DNA from: Nitzschia sp. DOCU1 | Lineage: Eukaryota; Bacillariophyta; Bacillariophyceae; Bacillariales; Bacillariaceae | DNA: 64,000 nucleotides | Assembly: GCA_951394045.1 (NCBI GenBank) | Contig: OX595998.1 | Coordinates: 1,178,001-1,242,000, forward strand | Direction of reading: 5' to 3' | In this document: positions 30,841-40,702 of the stretch, piece after piece | Layout of the letters: each line of letters begins with the position of its first letter | Position numbering within the stretch: position 1 is the first letter of the stretch | The notes under the pieces: generated by a model | Seen by the model: the letters and a program-made list of their open reading frames with translations, nothing else | Databases searched by the model: none | What the model was told of the DNA's origin: nothing | Translations under genes and position numbers: made by a program

Positions 30841-32277
30841 ATGTCCGAGGTGAAAACTGAAGAAGTTGCAGGCGATGCTCCGGACGCCGCTGAAGCTGCA
30901 CCAGCCGACGCAACCAGCCCGGGTGGTGTCAACGAGCGTTCTAACGTCCAGTTCCCATGGAGACTTCATGAGGTATGTCGGTATCTTTGGCTGTCTTTGC
31001 GCTGCAAAGAGTGAAACTTACACATAGGTCCATTTCGTGCGTTCCTGCCACAGTTGCTGTCAGAGGCCGAGGTAAATGGAAACAACGCCATTATCTCCTG
31101 GGTGCCCGATGCGAACGCTTTCAAGGTACACAACAAAGTGAGGTTCACGACCGAGATCTTGCCATCCTATTTTAATGCCACCAAGTACAAGTCTTTTCAG
31201 CGCAACCTCAATCTGTGGGGATTCGAGACGATGCAAGATGGACCGAATAAGGGTGCGTGCTATCATCCTTTGTTCATTCGAGGTGATCGCGAAAAGTGTC
31301 ACTACATGAACCGCCAGAAGCTCAAGGGCGAGAACGGGAAGCATCAGTTCCCTAAAACGAAGAAGGCCGGGAAAGGCCCCTTTGCCGACTTGGCTGCCGG
31401 AAATCCTGCTTTGGCTGGGGCTATTAAAGCGTCGTCGTTGTCTGCCGAAGAGCTCAAAGGGCTGCCGTTCCCCAAGAAGTTGCATCACATCCTAGCGCAG
31501 CCTCAGTATGCGGATTGTCTCGCTTGGACACCCGACGGTCGATGCATCCGAGTAGTCGATCCGTTCAAGTTCCAGGAAAAAGTTGCCGCTACCTATTTTT
31601 CGCACACTAGCTTTTCGTCTTTTTTGGTGGAACTTGAGAGCTTCGGGTTCAAGAAGGTTTCTCATGTTGGTTTCCAAGAATGTTATTATCACGATGTAAG
31701 ACACATTGGGCATTTCATGGGACGGAAAGATTCTTTTAACAAAGTCAACTCATTCTTGTCTATCTCTCTTTGCTTGTAGCTGATGATCCGAGGCTGTCAT
31801 CACCTTACAAAATATCTTCCTGATCCCCAGGAGTCACGCAAGTTTAGTTCAGAGGATCCTTCCGCGGACTTGGTAATCGATCCTGCCTTTGGAATCCCGT
31901 CGATCGTACCACCAAGCCCTGTTGGCGTTGCTATGCCAATGATGGGTCCTTACATGGGAGGTGGCGCTGCTATGATGAGTCATGATGCTGCCGGTGCTCT
32001 TGTGCAAGAGATGCACCAGCGACAGCAACTTGCCACACTACAATTGCTTGCGGCATCCGGGGGCAATGCTGCCGCACAAATGGGACTGGCTGGCCTGAAC
32101 CCTGCGTTGCTCGGTGCCGGTGTGGCCGCGGCCGCTCGACGAGCCTCCATGCCATCGAATTTCGCTGCTTCAAGTATAGAGTCAAAAGCAAACACCAAAA
32201 CTCCCATTTCGAACTACCTTGCCAACTCGTCTCAGAATAGCAGCAGCAATGGCGCAGGGGCTCAAGCTGCTGTGTAA
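30841..32277 (+). CDS. Heat-shock-factor-type transcription factor with two HSF domains
   Basis: Three exons, 30841-30972, 31054-31695 and 31780-32277, all GT-AG in phase 0, giving 423 residues. The first HSF DNA-binding domain spans about 38-127: FPWRLHE joined to LLSEAEVNG, then AIISWVPDANAFKVH, the recognition helix TKYKSFQRNLNLWGFE and HPLFIRGDREKC. A second, diverged domain spans about 181-262: FPKKLHHILAQ, CLAWTPDGRCIRVVDPFKF, TSFSSFLVELESFGFKKV and LMIRG. It keeps the fold landmarks but has lost the Arg of the S-F-x-R-x-L helix that contacts DNA. The C-terminus is Met/Ala/Gln-rich without a clear trimerisation coiled coil. The first intron interrupts the first domain, as in other HSF genes. 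HSF genes are greatly expanded in diatoms. Confidence 0.9.
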
Positions 32278-32832
32278 GTATGGAAGGCAAAACTACGTTG
32301 AAGGGTTACACACTTAGATTAATTTGGGCATAACAAGACCATTTCGCCTATCTATATTCGACGTTTCTTGATCGGATCCGTGGCATCGTGGTACATGAAA
32401 GAGGCTGCAGAACTTCGTCTAGTTTCTTCAATGGATCCTCAGAAACACATCTGAATTATTCGTTGTGAGAAATGATACCGTAGTCGGGTAGCTGCCGAGG
32501 GGATGTCAGGCTTAGCGCCTTGCCGTCGAACGGCAAAAAGCGAGTTTGGCATCTTCCGGCCCCAGCGTTCGCGCCCAAAATTCGACAGAACAAAAATCCC
32601 ATCCAATCGGAACGTTTCTTCGTGCCACATCAGCACCTCATCCCGATCCATTTTTTGTTACCCACCCCATCATGCGATGAGAGCTGCGGAGGATGCAGAA
32701 TCGCCAGACTTCCCATTCTCACCATCTATTCGAACTGCGGCTGCCAATAACCCGTGAGTACTTCTTGGACGACGTCTTTGGTGCAGAGTTGAACGCCTGT
32801 TCGAATGAATAAGATTGGGAGCCTTATGCGAT
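32278..32832. other. Intergenic
   Basis: 555 bp between two plus-strand genes. Short overlapping frames only; nothing recognised. Confidence 0.5.
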
Positions 32833-34467
32833 ATGAAGACGACGAACATGCGTGGAATCATATCAATGTGCCTGACGGCGTTGCCTCTGCAGGCACCGTC
32901 CGTATCTGCTTTTCATCACACTGCTGTGAATGTCAGATCACTCTTGCCGGTATACTCGGCCGCTATCACAACAACGTCCCTCTTCTACCAAGCCACCAAC
33001 GATGATTTCTATGACGCCAGTTCCGCCGGCAGGGTGGGCGGGGATGGTCAAGCTGGTAGACTCGACATTCCCGTCATTGGGCCTCTCTTCAACGCACCGC
33101 CCATGCTGATTGGTGCCACGCATTGGTTAAACCCACCAACACCGTTGCAATGGAAAACTATTGAAGTCTGTCTCGACGCATTGGCGCGGCAAAGCGACAA
33201 CGCTGGCCGCAAAATGGCAACTATTGATGCGGCCCCGCTGGTTGCAGTATTACAGGAGGGGTCAGAATTGGCTTCAATTGCCGCTATTGTCGGCTACCAG
33301 TCAATTTCTGGTCCAGAATTCGGAGTAAAAGCTATAGATACGTTTGATTCAGCGAGCTTGCGAGAGTCGTTGGGAGGGCTCTCGAGCACCCCATTTTACA
33401 CGGAATCTGTCAAAGTTCGTCTCTTGTGCATCGGTCGGGCCAAGCTCTCGGGCTTCATTGGAAAAGAATTCAATATTGATAGAGAGGGATCTCTCCTGGA
33501 GGGTTGGGAACCGGCGTCGGCCACATCTTCGTCAACGACGAATTATGATCAACTTGCAACGTCGACAACATCTGCCAATGGTTGGCAGTCTTCGGGGGCA
33601 ATCGCTCACATCACCCCACCAAATGAAAGTGATATGAACACTGATGAATCGGTATCTCGGCGGGCTTCTAGCTCGGCGACGACGACCAGCGAGCCTGTCA
33701 TTATGGCACGCATGGACTTAGTGTTCGATTCGACCGCAGTGCGAAATTCGAAACAACATTCAACGAGCGAGTTTGGAACACACTCCAGTCCAGTGCACGC
33801 GCTCAGTCAACTCTCCACGTGGGCGGCTCGGATAAGTTTCCTTCACGAAGATAGACAAAAGCTTGCCCAGGGTATACGAGCAGCACAAACGAGACTGGAC
33901 ACGATTTCAAAGGATTGGCAAGATTGGGACGGCATTGGCACCTTGAACGGCAGCATCGATCCCAAAGAGAACGGTGAATCTTCATCACTTGTTAATCGAG
34001 ACATTGAATTCCAGCCCAGCGTTGACAGCATGCTTCGGATGACATCATCGCCCACGGATTGTTCCTTACTACATCCCCTGGCTACATCAAAAATTCTTTC
34101 GCCGGCTGCAGCGCGACTGATCAATCTGGATAACTACGGACTAGGTTCTACGCCCAGTGCATACTGCAACATCCATGCGATGACCAAGGTCCTGATGGAA
34201 CTTCTGGAGCCATACTATTCACCCGAGATGGTTCAAATGGAGGAGTTTGAGTACAGCCTATTTTCATGGGTGGCCTTGCAAAGCACAATCGAATTTCTAC
34301 GTGGGCAACATGATTACTATCAGCAAGCATTGGTTGCAACTAGTGCGATTGACCGCATGGAGCGAGTTTATCACACTATGGCGGAACACAAAGAAGCATT
34401 GAAAGAACTTGCAGTTGCCAAAATGAACGAATTGCACGACTGCGGTGAAGAATGCAACTTGTATTAG
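32833..34467 (+). CDS. Plastid-targeted protein of unknown function
   Basis: 544 residues from ATG 32833, single exon. The signal peptide ends with APSVSAFHHT, a textbook ASAF-type plastid motif, so import into the plastid is well supported. The mature N-terminal part (DIPVIGPLFNAPPMLIG, VAVLQEGSELASIAAIVGYQ, VRLLCIGRAKLSGFIG) faintly resembles the LON substrate-binding domain, where 'P+FPL', 'iG' and a 'GraRf' strand occur in that order; this is tentative. A long Ser/Thr linker follows, and the C-terminal 200 residues are helical (LSTWAARISFLHEDRQKLAQ, AEHKEALKELAVAKM). No catalytic motif is visible. Confidence 0.7.
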   Translation: MKTTNMRGIISMCLTALPLQAPSVSAFHHTAVNVRSLLPVYSAAITTTSLFYQATNDDFYDASSAGRVGGDGQAGRLDIPVIGPLFNAPPMLIGATHWLNPPTPLQWKTIEVCLDALARQSDNAGRKMATIDAAPLVAVLQEGSELASIAAIVGYQSISGPEFGVKAIDTFDSASLRESLGGLSSTPFYTESVKVRLLCIGRAKLSGFIGKEFNIDREGSLLEGWEPASATSSSTTNYDQLATSTTSANGWQSSGAIAHITPPNESDMNTDESVSRRASSSATTTSEPVIMARMDLVFDSTAVRNSKQHSTSEFGTHSSPVHALSQLSTWAARISFLHEDRQKLAQGIRAAQTRLDTISKDWQDWDGIGTLNGSIDPKENGESSSLVNRDIEFQPSVDSMLRMTSSPTDCSLLHPLATSKILSPAAARLINLDNYGLGSTPSAYCNIHAMTKVLMELLEPYYSPEMVQMEEFEYSLFSWVALQSTIEFLRGQHDYYQQALVATSAIDRMERVYHTMAEHKEALKELAVAKMNELHDCGEECNLY

Positions 34468-35766
34468 TAGTATGTTCGAAGCATTGGGCTAACCAGCACC
34501 AAAAGCTACTTCCTCCTACCAATTGAACGGCCTCCAGGTTTTGAAGAACATAAACCACAATGGTCATAATGGTCGGCCGATAGCTACGAGTATCTATCCC
34601 TTGACACATCATAATTCAGTTGACGCATACGTTTGTCGGAAATATTTTCTCCCATCAACATTGATCGCGCGTAGATATTCCGAACGGCACTGGAGTTTGC
34701 AGTCTGCAGCCAAGCCACAATCCCCATAAGGGGATTTTGGAAGTCCTCACGGTAAGTATTCTGCAATCATTAATACGACAGTGGAACTGCTTAGAACGAT
34801 TTGTTGGGGAAACAAGAACACCAAGAATAATGGGGTTCGCGATTTCTGCAAATCGTTTTTAGCGTTAAGAAAAACTGCATCACAGATTCCTACCAAAGGT
34901 ACCTGGCGCTATCAACATAAAAGCCTCTTGCAAGTTGCACTTGGAATGGAAATTCCTCCGATTCAATAGGGCCTTAATCGTGAGGGACTACCGGCGGTAA
35001 AAGTGCCCCTAACCATCACGCATATTTTAATGCGAATTTTCTCAATTTAAAATTTCCAGATTTCATCTCGTCGCTAATATGATCTTTGAAGGAATAGTAA
35101 TTTTCAATTCAGTTGAGTTTTACGCACTACAAATACGTTTGGGTAGCTGTACATTCGTGTGGATTGCATATCAGAGAGAGATTGCCAATCATTTCTCTCA
35201 ATTGACCCAATTGTTCGTTGTTTTGCAGCTGAATTTGGTTGCATCGGGTCAACTTCCACCAAAATGGAGAGCATTTTGTGACCACAGAGGAGTTAAAGAT
35301 TAAAGCCCATGCGCAATCAATTAACGTCATTGCAGAACTGCTTGGTACAGTCAATATTTCAAATAGAGTAAATAACGTGCCGTTGGATTGTTCAACTAAC
35401 GAACCATTAGTAACCGGCATGCTGTTGATTGTGCGATGAGAAAGGACGACTGAAAGGCCCAAATTAGGCGTCAGTCTTCTCTTTCCCCACTTTCGCTCTC
35501 TCACGGCGTTTGTGTCACCACTCGCACTCTCTACTAGGTAGCATCATAGACAAATTGGGAGACATTGCCCGCCCCACTTCCCGACTACAACGCCGTAGCC
35601 CTACAACTTTCACATAAAGCCATTTTTTCCTTTCCTGCTCCATGAAATACTCTTGGAGCTCAAAGGCCGCTTCCGTAACCTTCTCGTCTCGTTAGACAGG
35701 GATAAGTCCATCGAGATCTGATCACCTGAAGTATCTCGGAGTTTTTGTCACCGTTTTTTTTAAAAT
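34468..35766. other. Intergenic, A/T-rich
   Basis: 1.3 kb without a supported gene. A minus-strand frame at 35127-35504 has an LRR-like fragment (see rejected). TACCGG-type words occur near 34990. Confidence 0.45.
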
Positions 35767-37269
35767 ATGAATCCAGGAGGCCGGTCTGAAATGCCTGGTG
35801 CGGGATCATATCAATTCCGAGGTGACGATTTTGTGGGCAACGACGAGACAGAGGGTTTGGAAGCGGCATATCAGAAACGGCGCAAAATGGAAGTCTTGGA
35901 CCCAAATTTTTCAACACACATTTCACAATGTAAGTTTGGTTTAAACGACTGGTCAGACCAATCGAGGCAACTATAGGGTGATCCGTCGTTGGGGTTCGAA
36001 CCGAAAATACGCGGTGACTTTGTGTTCTTATTCCAGGATCTTGTCAGCTTGGATTCTTGGGTACTCGTTCTCACTGTGCTTTTATTCTCGCTCGTCTGAT
36101 CGGGCTTGCTGCCTGACTTTTCGAAAACAGTAGATAGCTCTTCTCTCTCAGCCTCCCAACATCGACTGCCCCCAGCCGGGAACATGATGATGATGATGGG
36201 CCCTCCGCCTCCTTTAGGGAACCCTTCCGCTGGTGTTGGTCGGGCAACCCTTCAGCAGCAACGGCAACAACCCACACAGGAGACAGGGGGGTTGCAGCAG
36301 CAGTTTTTGAACCAGACAACGTTTTTTGGAGGCTTTTCCAGCAATCCGACTATAGGGAGATCGATGATTCCAGATGACGGCGGTAACGGCTTGGGGGGCA
36401 TTCATGGTGACGAGCAGGAGGAAGGGCTAATGAACGGTTCCGTACAGCAGCAAGCGTTAATGAACAGTGCCATGCACCAGCAGGCGCAGCACCAACAACA
36501 ACTTTTGGCGTTTCAAGCTCAGCAGTTTTTCCAGTCATCTGGCCAACCTTCCTTCATGATGCCCTCAGGTATCAATTTTCAACCAGGAATCCATCCACAT
36601 CAGAACGCAGGGCCGAATCTTATGGGAGTGCCTCCCTTCTCGCAAGGCAACGCGCTCGCCGCCAGCGCTTTTTTGGGCGACAGTTCGGTGCTACGAGACG
36701 AGAAGCTCCCCCACTTTTTTGGCCCGGGAGGAAGTTCACAAAGTTTTGAACCGAACGCTTTTCACGAAGAGGAAGATAAGGTTGATGATAAACTTGCAGG
36801 GCGAAAACCAATGCTACTCTTCATGAAGTGCGATGAAGAAAGCCTTTCCGAGTACCAATGCCTAGTACGCCAGCAGATCGAGATGTTCGAGGCTGGCCCT
36901 TCCGAGGTTGAGTCCAATGCTAAAGGAAGGAACAAGCCGATCGTACTAGGTCAGGTCGGTATTCGATGTCGGCATTGCTCACACATTGCCCCGAAACAGC
37001 GAACAAAAGGGGCCATGTACTACCCGGCCAAGCTAACGGGTCTGTACCAGGCCGCTCAAAGTTTGGCTAGTGGTCATCTTTGTACGCATTGTAAACATAT
37101 TCCGCCAGGAGTAAGGCAGGAATTGCTAGTTTTGAAGGAGAAGAAGTCGTCGGCTGGCGGAGGGAAGGACTACTGGGGAGAGGGAGTTAGGATTTTGGGC
37201 GTCTACGAGGACGCGAGCGGGCTGCGGTTCAGTTCGACGAATAAGAGGAGGAAGCTGGTGGATGGCTAA
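35767..37269 (+). CDS. Q-rich protein with C-terminal RCRHC/CTHC zinc-binding domain
   Basis: Two exons, 35767-35929 and 36131-37269, with a 201-nt intron (GTAAGT...ACAG); 433 residues. The N-terminal two thirds are low-complexity and Gln/Met/Pro/Gly-rich, like transcription-factor activation regions. The last 160 residues are a compact domain: PMLLFMKCDEESLSEYQCLV, VGIRCRHCSHI, then RTKGAMYYPAKLTGLYQAAQ, CTHCKHIP and KDYWGEGVRILGVYED. The two C-x-x-C/H pairs should bind a metal. I know this conserved layout as a family repeated many times in diatom genomes without an assigned function, and I infer a nuclear regulatory role from the composition. Confidence 0.78.
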
Positions 37270-37471
37270 CAGCAATTTTTTGGGAGGATTCTTTTGATTG
37301 CTACACACAAACAATACACATGCACACACCCATACAATTTCGGCGCACGGTTTTGAGTTTTGTACACGATTTTCACTTTTTACTATAATGATTTTCATTC
37401 TTTTGATTATTATTGTTATTGCTATCAATAACTCAGCCTGTAGGTATTTCGAACCATCGAGGCTGCTATTA

Positions 37472-40066
37472 TTACGGGGTCAAGTCAGAAAGCCGAATCG
37501 TTTCTGTGCAAACTGCTTCCGCGGAGCGATCTTTGCCTTGTATGGAACTGCATCGCAACGTTGGGTCGTTGGTCCAGGTCGTTGTTTGGGACGTGCTTTC
37601 CGCGCCGTAAAAGTAAGCCGTGACTGTTGGGTCGCTGATTGTAGTATCGACATGGACCATGGCCCAAGGTCGTCGCCACTCCCGCGCAATTGCGGAGCTA
37701 CTGATTTGATTGATTTTATATGGCCAGTTGTCGTTCTCCATGGCTTTGAATTCATTCCGATGAATGTCGCCAGCGCAAAAGAGTACGCCAGAGATTCCAT
37801 ATTGTTTGATAACACGACCAAGGTCATATGTATCTTGGGCCATTCCTTGTTCCATGACGTCTGTTCCCGACACGATGATTTTGAAAACACCCTGCGACCC
37901 CTTCAACTCATCCGAAATCCACTCAAGTTGTTCAATGCCCCACTGCCTTCCAGTAGATTGACTTCGATACCATCGATTATCGCAAACAATAAAGTGGACA
38001 TTGCCTCTGTAAAACGAATAAAAGACGCCTTCAAGAGACGGAGTCCCTGCTGAGGGATTAGCCCACAAATTTCGAAAAGCCCGCAACGAATTGTACTTGC
38101 CGGGCTGGTTCATACCCGAATTGCCGCCCCCATATTCATGATCATCCCACACAGAATACGTGGGCAGGTTGGCGATAAAATTCTTGAAGTGAGACTCGCC
38201 ACGTTGATCTATGTTTCGATGCCACACACGTTCGAGAATAATCTCTTTAGTAGTTGCATCCCAATCATCTTCATTGAGGTAGACTGTATCTCCATTCAGC
38301 ATGGCGAAATCGGGGGCACCCCGTTCCATAACGACATCCCAAACGGGCTGCTGTTTGTAAGCGTCTCGCTTGAAGTCCATACAGCTAGCCAAGAGAAACT
38401 TGAAGGTGGTTGCTTCCATTTGGGGACTAGCTGTTTTCCAAACGCCACCCCCGACCCTTTCACCTTGTATGCGAACTTCATATTCGTATTGAGTGTCTGC
38501 CTGAAGATTGGAAACTTGGAGTATGGACGCGCCTTGATCGGCATTGGGGACCATCATTTCAGAACTCCCCGTGGAATCACCCGCTCTTCGATACACAAGT
38601 TCCATGACTTGACTTGCTCCTTGCAGAGCCCACAATTTCACGGTAGTATCCGTCACGTGTCCAACCAGTGGACCGGATCGAAGCGAATAGGTGGATGACA
38701 AGGGAGCAGAGTACCATACCTCAGGGACAGCGTATTGTTCATCTGTATAGGTACCCAGGGGTATGGGTTGTGCTGTGAACACAAAGGAGGTAGGTGTCGT
38801 TGTTGACGTTGTCGTTATTAACGGTGCCGTAGGTTTCGATGTTGACGTCGTCGCTATTATCGGTGCTGTTGGTGTCGTTGTGATTATCGGTGCCGTCGGT
38901 GCCAATGTTGTAGGCGTCACCACTGGTGCTGGCCTTGTTGTTGGGGCAGGAAAAGGAAAAACTGGCGCAGGAGCAGCTGTAGTACTTGCAGTAGTTGGTG
39001 TCACCACCGGTGCTGGCCTTGTTGTTGGGGCAGGAAAAGGAAAGACCGGCGCAGGAGCAGCTGTAGTACTTGCAGTTGTTGGTGTCACCACCGGTGCTGG
39101 CATTGTTGTTGGGACAGGAAAAGGAAAAGCCGGCGCAGGCGCGGTTGTAGCACTTGCAGTAGTTGGTGTCACCACCGGTGCTGGTATTGTTGTTGGGACT
39201 GGAACAATTATCGGCGGAGGCGTAGTAGGCGTCACCACCGGTGCTGGCACAGGAACAGTTGTTGGGACAGGAACAATTATCGGCGCAGGCGTTGTAGGCG
39301 TCACCACTGGTGCTGGCACAGGAACAAAGATCGGTGCCGTTATCGTTTCACTTGTAGTTGGTGTTGGAAAGGGTTGCCAATCAAGACCCTCCCCGGCTGG
39401 TTTGCTATCTGTCAATGTTGACACTGCACTCCACATGACAACCACTCCTTGATCGCCCTTGTCATAGCGTTCAATCTGCATTCCTTGGGTGACAGTATCC
39501 CATACGAGACGATAATTCGCCACAGTGGAAGCCGATTTACTATCCCAGACAGTCACCCTGCTCTCGTAGTCATCCTCTGGGCGTCCTCGAGTGGTCACTA
39601 GATTGCCATCGCCTTGAAGGCGTACCCAATAATCGCCCGGGGTCAAACTCACTTGACTACTCCAGAGTATGACAGCAGGCTGTTGTCCCTTTATTTGAAA
39701 CAAGAGTAAATTTCCGTTGGTTTGTAGATTCAGGCAAACATCCATTGTTGTATTTGTCGTCGTCGGCAGCGTGGTCACGCATAGACTTGGCTCATCGGAC
39801 CGCAGTATTTGATTATATTCGAGAAAGACCCATTGTTCTGTACTATTGGTGATCTCATTATCCTTGTTTGGATTGGTTTGGGATTTGGAGGATGACGACG
39901 ACACTCCAGAACCCCGTCGTTGCCCACTCGTGAGACCGGCAATTATAACACAGGGGCCTAAAATTAAAATTGATAACCACATCCATCGCCGCTGCCATTT
40001 TGGATCCAGACAATACTTGTCGTACATGATTGCACTTTGGGTCGGTGGAGGAGCTTGTAGACCCAT
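37472..40066 (-). CDS. Membrane-anchored PhoD-like phosphatase with bulb-lectin-like domain
   Basis: 864 residues from ATG 40066, single exon. A signal-anchor (WMWLSILILGPCVIIAG, about 29-45) is followed by a bulb-lectin-like region (about 70-220) with NLQTNGNLLLF and LQGDGNLVTT, degenerate forms of the mannose-binding repeat. A Pro/Thr/Val linker of about 28-residue repeats comes next; at DNA level these are 84-bp units at about 38943, 39027 and 39111. The C-terminal 400 residues are a PhoD-type metallophosphatase: Ig-like strand region, LLASCMDF, GDTVYLNEDDWDA, WDDHEYGGGNSG and CAGDIHRNEF, which supply the metal ligands. It is probably extracellular or in the secretory path, releasing phosphate from esters. 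Diatoms are known to raise PhoD-type enzymes under phosphate limitation. Confidence 0.85.
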   Translation of the reverse strand: MGLQAPPPTQSAIMYDKYCLDPKWQRRWMWLSILILGPCVIIAGLTSGQRRGSGVSSSSSKSQTNPNKDNEITNSTEQWVFLEYNQILRSDEPSLCVTTLPTTTNTTMDVCLNLQTNGNLLLFQIKGQQPAVILWSSQVSLTPGDYWVRLQGDGNLVTTRGRPEDDYESRVTVWDSKSASTVANYRLVWDTVTQGMQIERYDKGDQGVVVMWSAVSTLTDSKPAGEGLDWQPFPTPTTSETITAPIFVPVPAPVVTPTTPAPIIVPVPTTVPVPAPVVTPTTPPPIIVPVPTTIPAPVVTPTTASATTAPAPAFPFPVPTTMPAPVVTPTTASTTAAPAPVFPFPAPTTRPAPVVTPTTASTTAAPAPVFPFPAPTTRPAPVVTPTTLAPTAPIITTTPTAPIIATTSTSKPTAPLITTTSTTTPTSFVFTAQPIPLGTYTDEQYAVPEVWYSAPLSSTYSLRSGPLVGHVTDTTVKLWALQGASQVMELVYRRAGDSTGSSEMMVPNADQGASILQVSNLQADTQYEYEVRIQGERVGGGVWKTASPQMEATTFKFLLASCMDFKRDAYKQQPVWDVVMERGAPDFAMLNGDTVYLNEDDWDATTKEIILERVWHRNIDQRGESHFKNFIANLPTYSVWDDHEYGGGNSGMNQPGKYNSLRAFRNLWANPSAGTPSLEGVFYSFYRGNVHFIVCDNRWYRSQSTGRQWGIEQLEWISDELKGSQGVFKIIVSGTDVMEQGMAQDTYDLGRVIKQYGISGVLFCAGDIHRNEFKAMENDNWPYKINQISSSAIAREWRRPWAMVHVDTTISDPTVTAYFYGAESTSQTTTWTNDPTLRCSSIQGKDRSAEAVCTETIRLSDLTP

Positions 40067-40702
40067 GATGTTCCTGGCTCTGCTGGAATGTAAATCAAAT
40101 TAAAACGACGGATGACAATGCACCTTTGTTGCAGGATGAGCACCGAATATGCCTCCCTTATTTTTGAATAACACAGTTGACGTTTTCAATCGAGCACACG
40201 CACCCCGAAAGTATGTTGTGTTACTTTGGCAACGATCTGCAATATAACAGTGCTAATAATGATCGGCTCGTTTCGGCCATGTTGAATGAAACATGTGCGA
40301 AGGACGACATGACTCATGGCATCAACGGCAATCCACCTTTCTCGTCCTGCACAAAAAAGGCGAGAGGATGGCATGCCTCCAACTTTGAATTTTCTTTCAG
40401 TTGTTGGCTATATTATGCCCCCATCAGATCGGCATATGTGACGCGAGCCGGCACGGCCACACATGACTGGAGGAACCTTCTTTTGGGGGTGGAAATTTTG
40501 GGTTTTATAGGTATCTTTATAGGTATAAGTACGTATGCATGTAAGTAACACTAAACCCTAATTTTTGACCCAGTCGACTGATTTGCTTTCCTTTTTGGCC
40601 CGCGTATCGATTTTGAATATATTGCGAGAACACACGACGATGACGAATCCTTTGGATTTCTCATCATCAACAACCATCAACATCACACCATAACAGTCAA
40701 CC
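40067..40702. other. Divergent promoter region
   Basis: 636 bp between two divergent genes. A 123-codon frame at 40177-40548 has no domain. Simple TAGGTAT repeats near 40505-40530. Confidence 0.5.

Noticed and set aside
35127..35504. Minus-strand frame with LQNNEQLGQL...IGNLSLI, LRR-like
   Set aside because: One partial repeat only, no second repeat or signal peptide; could be chance in A/T-rich DNA.
38763..39452. Plus-strand Val/Gly-rich frame of 229 codons
   Set aside because: Antisense of the Pro/Thr linker minisatellite in the PhoD-like gene.
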